Of a stretch of 64,000 bases of DNA, positions 34,554 through 45,727 are shown in pieces. Numbering within the stretch: the stretch's first letter is position 1; every line of letters begins with the position of its first letter. The DNA comes from Thinopyrum elongatum (taxonomy: Eukaryota > Streptophyta > Magnoliopsida > Poales > Poaceae). The notes under the pieces were generated by a model. That model saw nothing but the letters and a program-made list of their open reading frames with translations, was not told where the DNA came from and did not search any database. Location of the stretch: positions 109,381,201 to 109,445,200 of the forward strand of contig CM022300.1 in the NCBI GenBank assembly GCA_011799875.1, in the 5' to 3' direction. A program made the translations under genes and the position numbers.

Positions 34554-36608
34554 ATGTCAGATCAAAGTGACAGCCAAAACAAGTCTGAGGAGCAAGTTAG
34601 CTTGAGTGAGGGCACTAGTCCCTCTGGCAGCTATGATGAGGGTAGCAGAAGCACCCCAAGCAACTTGCCCAAAGCAGCTACCAGGACAAGGAGAAAGAGA
34701 AACTCAGATTCTGAGGATGAAGATTATGTTGCTGTTGAGGAGGCCAGCTCAAAGAAGAAAGTTGTCACGAAAGAATTTGGCACTATAGCTTCAACCAAGC
34801 CTGGTCTGCACAAGAAAGCTCCTGCCAAGAGAGTGCCCATGTCTAAGGCCAGAGCCTCAACTCTTGAAGCCTCCAAATCAACTGTTGAAGAGGCTGCTGG
34901 TGAGGGTAAGAAGAGAAAGGAAAGAGTCAAGAAGACCATGGCCAGAGTGATTGGCAAACCCTCTATGATGAGAGACCCAGCTGAGGATGAAGAAGAAGAT
35001 GAAGAAGAGGATGCTGCACCAGCACCCAAAGCTCAGAAGCTGATGGGGGATGCCATCAAGTCTGGGGCTGCTCCATCAAAGCCCAAGACTGCCCCCAAAG
35101 CTACTGCTCAAGCCTCTAAGACTGCACCAAAGAGAAGCACCAGAAACATACCTGCTGCAGAAAAGAACAAGGCCCCAGTGCCTGAAATGGAAGAAGAAGA
35201 GGAAGCCCAAGTGCTCAGAAAGTTGAAGCCAAAGATCCCTGATCATGATGATAATCATCCAGTGGTTGAAAACATGAAGGGAAGAAAGGATGCAGGTCTC
35301 AGATTGTGGAGACAATCAGACCCCTATGCTGCAAGGAGAAAAACTGCTGTGGACTACAGATTTCACACCAAGGAACAACAGGACTTTTATGAGACAATTC
35401 TATTGGATAAGAAGCCCATAGTCAGTGACATGAGATGGGTTGATTGGCAATACATTGATGAAAATGAAGACCACTTCCCTGGAGTACATGAGAGCTTCAG
35501 ACTCAATGGAGTTGACACCTTTGTGGGTCAGAAATTGACCAAGTGGAATGATGAGCTTATCATGCAGTTTTATTCAACAGCTCACTTCTACCCAGATGGA
35601 AGAATTGTTTGGATGTCTGAGGGTACAAGGTACCAGTCAACTGTTGCAGAATGGACCAAGCTTATCAATGCCCCTGAAGAGCAAGAGGATGGCACTGATG
35701 TCTATGCAAAGCGCAAGGAAGATCACAACTCCATGGCTAACATGTACAAGGAGATACCTGACAAGGCCTTGGAAACTCACAAGCTAGGCTCAGTGTACTA
35801 TCTGTTGTCTGGACTAGCCACCATAAACACCATTTTGAGGCACACCCTGTTGCCCAAATCAGGAGATCACAGGATGATCAGAGGCCACTCCATTAACTTG
35901 CTTCAATTGTTTGATGTGCCACGAAAATTCAAGGTGATGAGCTTGATAGTTGAAACCATCAAGAGAACTGCAGCAGACCAAAAGAGATCATGTGGGTATG
36001 CTCCACACATTCAGATGCTCATCAACTCCAAGATGGGCAAAGGCATATATCTATTGAACAAAGAGCACCTTCCCTTGAGGCCTGATTTTGAGGACAACAC
36101 AGTTGTCATGGATGCTACAGATCCTACTTCAGTAGAGGCTCAAGAGAAGAGAGAAAAAGCAAAAGCAGAGAAGGCAACCAAGATGCCAAGTGTTGAAGAG
36201 GCATCCCAAGTTTTTCTCAAGTCTAAACAAGATCAACTTAGCTATCTCATTCAAGCTACTTTGAGGATTGAGAAAGGATTGGCCACCCTGACTCAGAATC
36301 AAGAGAGTCTTGAGAGAATTTTTGAGACAAAACTTCATGACTTGGATGTCAAGGTGACAGAGATTCAGACTTCTATGGAGAAGATCCAAGAAGAGCTTGA
36401 GGATATGAGTGACAAGACCACCACTGATGCTTATCAAAGGGTGCCCAGAAGACAGAGGTCTGCAGCAGTGCCAGTGACAGACACTAGAGCTACAACTTCA
36501 GCTCCTGCAGCCACAACTTCAGTTGCCCCTCCAGTTGCAACTCCACCAGCTCCTACAACCTCTTCAGATGCATTTGTTGCAGGACTCCTCTCCACGCCAC
36601 CTCCCTAA
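34554..36608 (+). CDS. Copia ORF2 (684 aa), pol-independent long ORF
   Basis: An intact frame of 684 codons. I choose ATG 34554 (ATGTCAGATCAAAG) instead of the earlier in-frame ATG at 34479, because a good splice acceptor lies between them and composition changes there. Residues 1-260 are low-complexity, with basic clusters that could be nuclear signals (RTRRKRNS, KKRKERVKK) and acidic runs (DEEEDEEEDAA). Residues ~265-510 form a globular region beginning FHTKEQQDFYETILLDKKP and containing MQFYSTAHFYPDGRIVWMS, which resembles the 'putative plant transposon protein' domain found in many plant retroelements. Residues ~545-625 are a coiled coil. The C-terminus is Pro/Thr/Ala-rich. I see no membrane span. 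In SIRE elements an extra ORF at this place is often called envelope-like; here that label has no positive support. The frame is free of stops although gag next to it has two. Confidence 0.75.
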   Translation: MSDQSDSQNKSEEQVSLSEGTSPSGSYDEGSRSTPSNLPKAATRTRRKRNSDSEDEDYVAVEEASSKKKVVTKEFGTIASTKPGLHKKAPAKRVPMSKARASTLEASKSTVEEAAGEGKKRKERVKKTMARVIGKPSMMRDPAEDEEEDEEEDAAPAPKAQKLMGDAIKSGAAPSKPKTAPKATAQASKTAPKRSTRNIPAAEKNKAPVPEMEEEEEAQVLRKLKPKIPDHDDNHPVVENMKGRKDAGLRLWRQSDPYAARRKTAVDYRFHTKEQQDFYETILLDKKPIVSDMRWVDWQYIDENEDHFPGVHESFRLNGVDTFVGQKLTKWNDELIMQFYSTAHFYPDGRIVWMSEGTRYQSTVAEWTKLINAPEEQEDGTDVYAKRKEDHNSMANMYKEIPDKALETHKLGSVYYLLSGLATINTILRHTLLPKSGDHRMIRGHSINLLQLFDVPRKFKVMSLIVETIKRTAADQKRSCGYAPHIQMLINSKMGKGIYLLNKEHLPLRPDFEDNTVVMDATDPTSVEAQEKREKAKAEKATKMPSVEEASQVFLKSKQDQLSYLIQATLRIEKGLATLTQNQESLERIFETKLHDLDVKVTEIQTSMEKIQEELEDMSDKTTTDAYQRVPRRQRSAAVPVTDTRATTSAPAATTSVAPPVATPPAPTTSSDAFVAGLLSTPPP

Positions 36609-36669
36609 GATCAAGCTTAGAGAGCCGCATAGCACTATGCATTTTCAAGCTTTTTGGTAACTTGTTGCC

Positions 36670-37139
36670 AAAGGGGGAGAAAGTGTATAGATCATAGGCT
36701 TCGAGAGAGAGAGAGCTTTGCTTCTTTTTGCCTCTTTTGCTACTTATTTGTTTGCCTACTTGGATGATACTCTATGGTTGTGCATGTGAGATACTTGTAT
36801 GGTCATGTGCTTGATCATATCATACTTTAATGCTTGTGCTTGGATGATGATATTCTCTATCTCTCATGTATGATCATTCACTTTGTCTTGGTGATGAGTG
36901 TATATTTCATATTCTATCATTTTGAGCGCTCTACCAAGATGCATGTGACATGGAAGAGTAACCCATGATCCTAATCGATTGTGCATTTGCATTCACAAGC
37001 AAATTTTTAAATAATGCACAAATTTAGGGGGAGCTCTTTCTTATCACATATTTCTCAAAGAGACGATGTATTTCATTCTTATTATCATTTGTCGAAGCTT
37101 TGATCTATATGTTGTCATCAATTACCAAAAAGGGGGAGA
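36670..37139 (+). promoter_or_regulatory. Multiple polypurine tracts before the 3' LTR
   Basis: AAAGGGGGAGAAAG at 36670-36683, TAGGGGGAG at 37025-37033 and AAAAAGGGGGAGA at 37127-37139, the last directly abutting the LTR. The final tract is the expected plus-strand primer. The upstream ones may act as extra primers. Confidence 0.65.
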
Positions 37140-37140
37140 T

Positions 37141-38801
37141 TGAAAGTGCAACTAATCCCTGGGTGGTTTTGGTAATTCTTAACAACATATAGCTCATTGA
37201 ACTAATACTCTTTCAAGATGATCATTTCAGAAAGTTCAATGATTGGCATGGCATGGACTAGAGATGTGGACCCCTCAAAATGCTAAGGACATATATTGGC
37301 AAAAGCTCAAGACTCTACATTTTATTTTTAGTGATCCAAGATCACATTGAGTCCATAGGAAAAGCCAATACTATTAAAAGGGGATAAGGTGTTGCTTAAT
37401 GGCTTGCTTGCTCAAAATGCTTAGTGATATGCTCCAAAATCCCTCAACCACTTTCTCATTTCCACATATGTCCTAAACCTAAAGTCAAACTCGGCCCCAC
37501 CGATTTGATCTATCCGGCGCCACCGAGTTCACTTGACATAGCCATAGCCAGAAACCCTAATCAATTCGGTCTCACCGATACGGATCTCAGTCTCACCGAG
37601 ATGGGATTGCAAACTCTCTGTTTCCCTTTGTAACATTTCAGTCTAACCAAAATGAGTGATCGGTCCCACCGAGTTCGCAATGCAAACTCTCTGTTTCCTT
37701 TTTGTAACGTTTCAGTCTAACCGAAATGAGCGATCGGTCCCACCGAGTTTGCCTGACCAACTCTCTGTTTGCCTATCACTGAAATCGGTCCCACCAAGTA
37801 CATGTGATCGGTCTCACCGAGATCAAGTTATGCCCTAACCCTAGCACATCGGTCCCACCGAGTTGATCACGTCGGTCCCACCGAAAATCCTAACGTTCAC
37901 ATTTTGAACTGAATCGGTTTGACCGAGTTTCACTATTCGGTCCCACCGAGTTTGGTAAATTGTGTGTAACGATTAGATTTTGTGTGGAGGCTATAAATAC
38001 CCCTCCACCCCCTTCTCCATTTGTGAGAGAGCCATCAGAACGTGCCTACACTTCCACTACTCATTTTCTGAGAGAGAACCACCTACTCATGTGTTGAGAC
38101 CAAGACATTCCAATCCAACCACTAGAATCTTGATCTCTAGCCTTCCCAAAGTTGCTTTCCACTCAAATCATCTTTCCACCATATCCAAATCTGTGAGAGA
38201 GAGTTGATTGTTGGGGAGACTATCATTTGAAGCACAAGAGCAAGGAGTTCATCATCAACACACCATCTATTACCTTTTGGAGAGTGGTGTCTCCTAGATT
38301 GGTTAGGTGTCACTTGGGAGCCTACGTCAAGATTGTGGAGTTGAACCAAGGAGTTTGTAAGGGCAAGGAGATCGCCTACTTCGTGAAGATCTACCCAAGT
38401 GAGGCAAGTCCTTCATGGGCGATGGCCATGGTGGGATAGACAAGGTTGCTTCTTCGTGGACCCTTCGTGGGTGGAGCCCTCCGTGGACTCGCGCAACCGT
38501 TACCCTTCGTGGGTTGAAGTCTCCATCAATGTGGATGTACGATAGCACCACCTATCGGAACCACGCCAAAAATCTTCGTGTCTACATTGCGTTTGCTCCC
38601 TCCAAACTCCTCCCCTTTACCTTCATATGCAATGATTTACATTCTGCTGCTATACTCTTAGAATTGCATGTGTAGGTTGATTGCTTGACTTGTGCTAAGT
38701 TGCTAAAATCTGCCAAGACTTAAAATTGGGAAAAGGCTAGATTTTTATTTGGTCAAGTAGTCTAATCACACTCCCCCTCTAGACATACTTTCGATCCTAC
38801 A
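37141..38801 (+). repeat. Copia 3' LTR, complete
   Basis: TGAAAGTGCAACTAATCCC to CGATCCTACA, 1,661 bp. It contains the palindrome array (37490-37955) and TATAAATA at 37992-37999, and is followed by the target repeat ATTCC and Gypsy LTR sequence. Confidence 0.9.
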
Positions 38802-39297
38802 ATTCCCCCTCCGGCAGAGTGCCGGAAAAGGCCTCCATATGGGATCTCGCAAGAACATGAACTTGCAGCAGCGGAAAAAGTACTTCGGGTGGCTCTCTCA
38901 TGGTTTCCCGATTTTAGAGAATTTATAGAGGCGGAATTAGGTTAAACGGAGCAAAGGTGGGCCCACGAGGCACCAGGGCATGCCTACCCCCTGGGTGCGC
39001 CCTGGTGGCTCGTGGCCGCCTCCTTCATCTTCTGGCCCTCTCCCAAAGCTTCGAGTGTCTCTTTTGTCCAGAAAAAAATCTCCAAAAAGTTTCGTGGCAT
39101 TTGGAATTCGTTTGGTACTGATATTCTGAAAAACCAAAAACAGGCCAAAAAACATCAACTAGCACGGGGCACTAAGTTAATAGGTTAGTCCCAAAAAAAT
39201 GATATATAATTGCTTGTAGTTGCATATAAAACATCCAAGATTGATAATATAATAGCATGGAACAATAAAAAAGTATAGATACATTGGAGACGTATCA
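38802..39297 (-). repeat. Gypsy II LTR-b remainder, second copy
   Basis: Same sequence as 28346-28841 with a few substitutions, ending GGAGACGTATCA and followed by the PPT motif and internal-b. Confidence 0.85.
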
Positions 39298-41830
39298 AGC
39301 ATCCCCAAGCTTAATTCCTGCTCGTCCTCGGTAGGTAAATGATAACAATGGAATTTGTTATGTGGAATGCTACCTATCATATTCATCATATAATTTTTTC
39401 TTTTGTGGCATGGATATTTGGATTCGAGTGATTCAAGGCAATAGTCTATAGTTTGATATGAAGATATAAATACTCAAGCAAACTAACAAGCAACCATGTC
39501 TTTCAAAATATCAACACTATAGAAAGTTATCCCTAGCCCATCATTCACAGTCATTGATCCATTCATGAAACACATTCAATGTTAACTACACCCAATGCAA
39601 AAGTATGACAATAGTGCTCTCCAGTTGGTGCTTTATAAGAGAAGATGGAGACTCAAAATAAAAATAAAAATGCATAAAAGTAAAATAGATAGGCCCTTCG
39701 CAGAGGGAAGTAGAGATTTGCAGAGGTGCCAGAGCTCAAAGTTCAAAACAGAGATAAAATTATTTTTGAGAGGCATGCTTTTCCTGTCAATGTCACAACC
39801 GAAAGTTTCCAATATCTCCCATGCTAGACACCTTATATGCGGTTCCCAAACAGAAAATAAAGTTCATTTCCTTTCCACCATTCTTTCACAATCCATGGCT
39901 AGCCGTATCCTCGGGTGCCTTCCCAACTTTCAACTTTCCAAGGATTTTTTTTTCATTTTGGGACTGGGCATCTCTATTACCGACCATTTTCTCGTGCAAT
40001 GACAAGTGAATAAACACTCATCTTGAGAATAACCCATCTAGCATGAAAGATATTGACCACCCCTGTCGCTTCATGAGCGGTACGTGCATACAAAACGGAA
40101 AAGTTTTTGAATGATTAGATTTGGCACATGCAAATTTACTTGGAACGGCATGTAAATACCGCATATAGGTAGATATAGTGGACTCATTTGGCACAACTTT
40201 GGGTTTAAGGAATTGGATGCACAAGAAGTATTCCCGCTTAGTACAAATAAAGGTTAGCAAATAGATTGAGAAGCAACCAACCAGAAAACAAAAACGGTTA
40301 TAAACATGCATTGAGAATAACTAACACTGAATAATGCACCATAAGTAGGATATAACTTCGTGGCATAACTATTGACTTTATGTGCATGCATAGGGAATCA
40401 CAAACCTTGACACCAATATTCTTACTAAATCGCAGTTACTCACTATCATAACTCACATATTATCATCTCCATATCGCAAAACTATTGCAAGGAATCAAAC
40501 TTATCATATCCAATGATCTAGATGAAAGTTTTTATTATATCCTTCTTGAATATTCATAACATTGGGACCAAATTCACATCTTGTGCAAATTACCATTACT
40601 GTTATCAACTCTCAAAAGGATATAAGTGAAGCATGAAAGTGCAAATATTTTTTCAAAATATAATCACTGCCGTGCTCAAAAAGATATAAGTGAAGCACTA
40701 GCGCAACTGCCTACCTCAAAAGATATAAGTGAAGCACATAGAGTATTCTAACAAATCACGAAAAATGTGTGTCCCTCTCAAATAGGTGTGTCCAGAAAGG
40801 ATGATTGTGAAAAACTAAAAATAAATCAAAGGCTCATATAATACACGACGCTCCAAGCAAAACTCATATCATGTGATGAATAAAAATATAGCTCCAAGTA
40901 ATATTACCGATGGTCGGTAGAAGAAAGAGGGGATGTCTTCCGGGGCATCCCCGAACATAGTTGCTAGGGAGTCCTAGAATATTACCTTGGGGTGCCTCGG
41001 TCATCCCCAAGCTTAGGCTCTTGCCACTCCTTATTCCTTCATCCATCGTGATCTGACTCAAAACTTGAAAAACTTCAGCACACAAAACTCAACAAAACCT
41101 TCGTGAGATCCGTTACTATAATAAAGCAAATCACTACTTTAGGTATTGTTGTAAACCCATTCATATTTTATTATTGCATTACACCTACTATATTCTAACT
41201 TAACCATGGCTTATACCCCCCCGATACAATCCATAGATTCATCAAAACAAGCGAACAACGCAACGAAAACAGAATCTGTCAAAAACAGAACAGTCTGTAG
41301 CAATTCGAACAATGACCATACTTTTTTACCTCCAAAAAATCTGAAACATTAGGACAGCGTGGGAAATTTGTATATCAATCATGTGTAAAAAATTCAGAAT
41401 TTTCTAATACTCCAGTGATTTTTAACAATTCTGCTACTGAGCCTAAAAGTTTTTGTTTTTGCACAGAATCAATACAACTATCAACCAAATCATCCCAAAG
41501 GCTTTACTTGGGACAAAAAACTAATTTAAACACAAAAACACAACCATAATAGTAGCATAATTGTGTGCACACAAGAAAACAAAAAAAGAAACAAGAAAAT
41601 CAAGATAACTATTGGGTTGCCTCCCAACTAGCGCTATCGTTTTACGCCCCTAGCTAGGCGTAATTCATAGTTTCATGTGTTCTCATCCATCAAATTAGTT
41701 CCATAGGTGGAACTATAATAGATTCATATGGTAGCGTAATCCCTTTTCTAGGGAAGTGTTCCATACCCTTCTTTAACGGAAACTGAAATTTTATATTCCC
41801 TTCTTTCATATCAATAACAACACCTATGGT

Positions 41831-43757
41831 TCATAGGAAAGGCCTACCAAGTATTATGGGACAAGATGAATTGCATTCAATATCAAGCACAATGAAATCA
41901 ATGGGTACATAATTCCTATTTGCAAGAATAAGAACATCATTTATTCTACCCAAAGGTTTCTTAATAGTAGAATTCGCTAAGTGCAAATTATGAGAGCATT
42001 CATCCATATTGGTAAAACCTAGCACATCGCATAGATATTTTGGTCTTGTGTAAATGCTAGCACCCAAATCACATAAAGCATTGCACTCATAATTTTAAAT
42101 TTTAACTTTGATGGTAGGTTCCCACTCATCATATTATTTCCTAGGTATTGAAACCTCCAACTCTAGCTTTTCTTCTAAAGCTTTCATCATCGCTTCTACA
42201 ATATGTTTAGTAAAAGTCTTATTTTGTTCATAAGCATTGGGTGAATTTAGCATGGATTGCAAAAACAAATACACTCAATTAAAGAAGAACTATCATAATT
42301 AAATTCTTTGTAATCCAAGATAGAGCGCACATCACTATTTAAAGTTTTTACCTCTCCAAACCCATGTTTATCAATTTTTTCGTTAAGATTCTCACCCTCC
42401 AAACTTTGGGGACGCCTTCTAGCTAAAGTTGACTCTTCTTTGGTCCCCTTTTCATCAAGTTTTACATTGCTAAATAAATATCCAATAGAAGAAACACCAG
42501 TCATTTTAATATCTTCATCATTACTACGATAAAAACCGTGCGGAATTGCTTTTTCTAATAATTCTCGCTTAGCCCTCAACCGAGCGGTTCTTTCTTTACT
42601 TTCATCCATGGAGACATAAAGAGCTTTAATTGATTCATTAATATCAATCTTGGGTTGCAAAATTTTAGATTTAAGATTTTCCACATCATGAACAATTATA
42701 TCCATACTCCTAGACATATCATCAAGTTTACTCAATTTTTCTTCTATCTTAGTGTTGAATTTTTTTTGAGAATTAATAAATTCATTAATATTACTCTCAA
42801 GATCAGAGGGCATCCTATTATTATTATTATTATAAGAATTACCATACGAATTTCCATAACTATTAGAGGAATTTTCAGGGAATGCCTAGGATTAAAATTA
42901 CCTCTATAAGAATTACTATTAAAATTGTTTTGCGAGACAAAATTCACATCTACGGGATCATTATTTTGCTCAATCAAAGTGGACAATGGCACATCATTGG
43001 GATAAATAGGAGCACTTTTACTAGCAACCAATATCATAAGCGCATCATCTTTATCACTCAAAGTACTAATTTCTTCAACAGAATTCATATTTTTACAAGT
43101 AGGAGTTCTTTCAGTATGCCATTGTGAATAATTTACCATAATATCAAGAAATTTGGTAGCCTCTCCTAGTGTAATTTCCATGAAAGTACCACCCGTGGCA
43201 GAATCTAAAAGTTTCTAGAAACAAACTTTAATCCCGCATAAATTTTTTGTATAATCATCCATAAATTCAAACCATGAGTAGGGAAATTTCTTGTCATTAA
43301 TTTCATCCTCTCCAAAGATTGGGTGACGTGTTCATTCTCAAGTTGCTTAAAATTCATAATTTGATTTATAAGTGAGATAATTTTCACAGGAGGAAAATAC
43401 TTGGCAATAAAAGCATCCTTACACTTATCCCAAGAATCAATACTATTTCGTGGCAAGGATGAAAACCAAATTTTAGTGCGATCTCGCAATGAGAACGGGA
43501 ATAATTTTAATTTGACAATATCATTATCCACATCTTTTTTTCTTTTGCATATCACACAATTCTACAAAACTGTTAAGATGGGATGCAGCATCGTCATTAG
43601 GACTACCAAAAAATTGTTCTTTCATGACAAGATTTAACAAAGCCGCATTAATATCACAAGTCTCCGCACTAGCAGCAGGAGGAGCAATCGGAGTACTAAT
43701 AAAATCATTATTATTAGTATTGGAAAAGTCACACAATTTTGTTTTTTCTTGAGACAT
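41831..43757 (-). pseudogene. Gypsy II gag-protease pseudogene (internal-b)
   Basis: Starts at ATG 43757 (MSQEKTKLCDF, minus). The same domain order as 23493-25378 is seen: leader with NTNNNDFISTPIAPP, Retrotrans_gag (FPFSLRDRTKIWFSSLP, FIAKYFPPVKI), the AGGT-type C-terminal half, an Asn-rich linker near 42800-42900, then a region with LANSTIKKPLGRINDVLI and VLDIECNSSCPIILGRPF from the aspartic protease. Frameshifts near 43555, 43200, 42800 and 42250 and stops break it. It is somewhat better preserved than the internal-a copy: the protease-flanking segment here includes ~20 residues that internal-a has lost. Confidence 0.8.
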
Positions 43758-43969
43758 CGTGACTAGGGAAACAAGATAACAAGCAAACAAAAAGGCAAAC
43801 GGAAAATATTTTTGTATTTTTGTAAAAACTTTTTAGAAGTGGGGGATATGAAAACGAGAGGCAAATAGCAAATAATTTAAATGCACGGAGATGAAAGTTT
43901 ATGTGTAGGTACTTGATAGATGTTGATGATGTCTCTCCGGATCCGGTGCCAGAAATTCTTCCTGGTACT

Positions 43970-45471
43970 TGTGAGCTGCGTTGGGATTTCCCCGAAGAGG
44001 AGGGGATGATGTAGTAAGGTAGAGATAATTATTTCCCTCAGTTAAGAACCAAGGTTATCAATCCAGTAGGAGAATCATGCAACACCTTGTTAGCAGTACC
44101 TACACAGAAAATAACAAATACTTACACCCAACGCGAACAAGGGGTTGTCAATCCCTTGAAGATTACTTGCAAGATCAAATTTTGTAGTGATAGATAGATA
44201 AATAAAACACAAAATAAAATAAGTAAAGAAAAATTGCAGCAAGGTATCTTTGGATTTTAATATATGACAAAAGTAGACCCGGGGGCCATAGTTGTCACTA
44301 GAGGCTTCTCTCTTGGAAATAGCATACGGTGGGTAAACAAATTACTGTTGGGCAATTGATAGAAAAGCAAATAATCATGAAGATATCCAAGGCAATGATC
44401 ATGTATATAGGCATCATGTCCAAGACAAGTAGACCGACTCCTGCCTGTACCTACTACTATACCGCTATCCAGAATGCATCTAAAGTATTAATTTCATAAA
44501 GAACGGAGTAACGCATTAAGCAAGATGACATGATGTAGACAAAGTAAGCTCACGCATGAATAAACCCCATCTTTTTATCCTTAATGGCAACGATAAAAAT
44601 ATGTGTCATGTCCCTTTCTGTAACTGGGATCAAGCACCGCAAGATCGAGCCATCACAAAGCACCTCTCCCATTGCAAAGAAATCAATCTAGTTGGCCAAA
44701 CCAAATCAATAGATCGGAGAGAAATACAAAGCTATAATAATCATGCATAAAAGAGTTTCGAGAAGACCCAAATAATATTCATGGATAATCTGATCATAAA
44801 CTCACAATTCATCGGATCCCAACAAACAGACTGCAAAAAGTGATTACATCGAATAGAATTCCAAGAACATCGAGGAGAACATTGTATTGAAGATCAGAGA
44901 GAGAGGGAGAGAGAGAGAGAGATCTAGCTACTAACTATGGACCCGTAGGTCTGTGGTAAACTACTCACACATCATCGGAAGGGCAGCAAGGTCCTTCATG
45001 ATTGATTCCCCCTCCGGCAGAGTGCTCGGAAAGGCCTCCAGATGGGATCTCGTGAGAACAGGAACTTGCGGCAGAGGAAAAATTATTTCAGGTGGCTCTA
45101 TGTTGGTTTCCCGATTTTAGAGAATTTATAGAGGCAAAATTAGGTCAAACAGAGCAAAGGTGGCCCCACGAGGCACCAGGGTGTGCCCTGGTGGCTCCTC
45201 CTTCATCTTCTAGCCCTCTCCCGAAGCTTCTAGTGTCTCTTTTGTCTAGAAAAAAATCTCCAAAAAGTTTTGTGGCATTTGGACTTCGTTTGGTACTGAT
45301 ATTCTGAAAAACCAAAAACAGGCAAAAACAGCAACTGGCACTGGCCACTAAGTTAATAGGTTAGTCCCAAAAAATGATATATAACTGCTTGTATTTGCAT
45401 ATAAAACATCCAAGATTGATACTATAATAGATGGAACAATCAAAAATTATAGATATGTTGGAGATGTATCA
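43970..45471 (-). repeat. Gypsy II LTR-c (rightmost)
   Basis: Starts (plus) TGTGAGCTGCG and ends GGAGATGTATCA; about 1.5 kb, complete at both ends. The neighbouring PBS (43935-43951, minus TGGCACCGGATCCGGAG) is heavily mutated relative to the tRNA-Asp complement. The right flank GGGTC would be the target duplication. Confidence 0.8.
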
Positions 45472-45497
45472 GGGTCCACGTACGCCATCCAGGAACC

Positions 45498-45520
45498 GTT
45501 TCGGGCTTTGAGCCCGAAAC
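45498..45520. promoter_or_regulatory. Perfect 10-bp inverted repeat, 3-base loop
   Basis: GTTTCGGGCT - TTG - AGCCCGAAAC, located about 115 bp upstream of the TATA box at 45634. It could be a protein-binding palindrome or a hairpin. Role unknown. Confidence 0.6.
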
Positions 45521-45633
45521 CATCAATAAATTTTGAGCTTGTTTTTCATCACATTCCAGATTACCACGCAATAAGTAATTGCAAATCTGTTCACACCGAT
45601 CAAACCTAAACATGTTCCCACTTAACACTGGGC

Positions 45634-45640
45634 TATAAAA
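45634..45640 (+). promoter_or_regulatory. TATA box of the coiled-coil gene
   Basis: GGGCTATAAAAACC, about 88 bp before the ATG at 45728. Spacing fits a leader of roughly 55-60 nt. Confidence 0.65.
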
Positions 45641-45727
45641 ACCTACCCACTTGAAAATTACTGCACATTCCTCTCCTCATCACCCCCAAAATAGGTCATT
45701 CTTGTCAAGTCATTCCTTGCGTCTGCC

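Larger units (their letters stand above)
29914..38801 (+). mobile_element. SIRE-type Copia retrotransposon lacking pol, 5' LTR truncated
   Basis: Plus-oriented. Partial 5' LTR 29914-30516, initiator-tRNA-Met PBS at 30520-30530, gag 30601-32784 (two nonsense codons), about 0.8 kb non-coding, a palindrome/TATA region (33600-34410), a second ORF 34554-36608, several PPT-like tracts, 3' LTR 37141-38801 and the target repeat ATTCC at 38802-38806. The left target repeat is the one at 26682, next to the solo LTR. Protease, integrase, reverse transcriptase and RNase H are absent: there is no room for them between gag and ORF2. The long gag with coiled coil, the extra ORF before the 3' LTR, the multiple PPTs and the palindromes together fit the SIRE/Maximus branch of Copia. 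Confidence 0.8.
20272..45471 (-). mobile_element. Compound Gypsy II nest: LTR-internal-LTR-internal-LTR, interrupted by Copia
   Basis: Minus-oriented and of the same family as Gypsy I. The order in plus coordinates is: LTR-a 20272-21304 (outer end missing); internal-a 21305-25613; LTR-b 25614-26686 plus 28346-28841, split by a solo Copia LTR; a partial copy of internal-b (28842-29911); the pol-less Copia (29914-38801); a second copy of the inner part of LTR-b (38802-39297); internal-b (39298-43969); and LTR-c 43970-45471. Three LTR positions and two internals imply two family members that share the middle LTR, typical of unequal recombination between adjacent elements. The right flank is GGGTC; no matching duplication is found on the left. 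Both internals carry only gag/protease remnants, so the element is non-autonomous. Confidence 0.8.
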
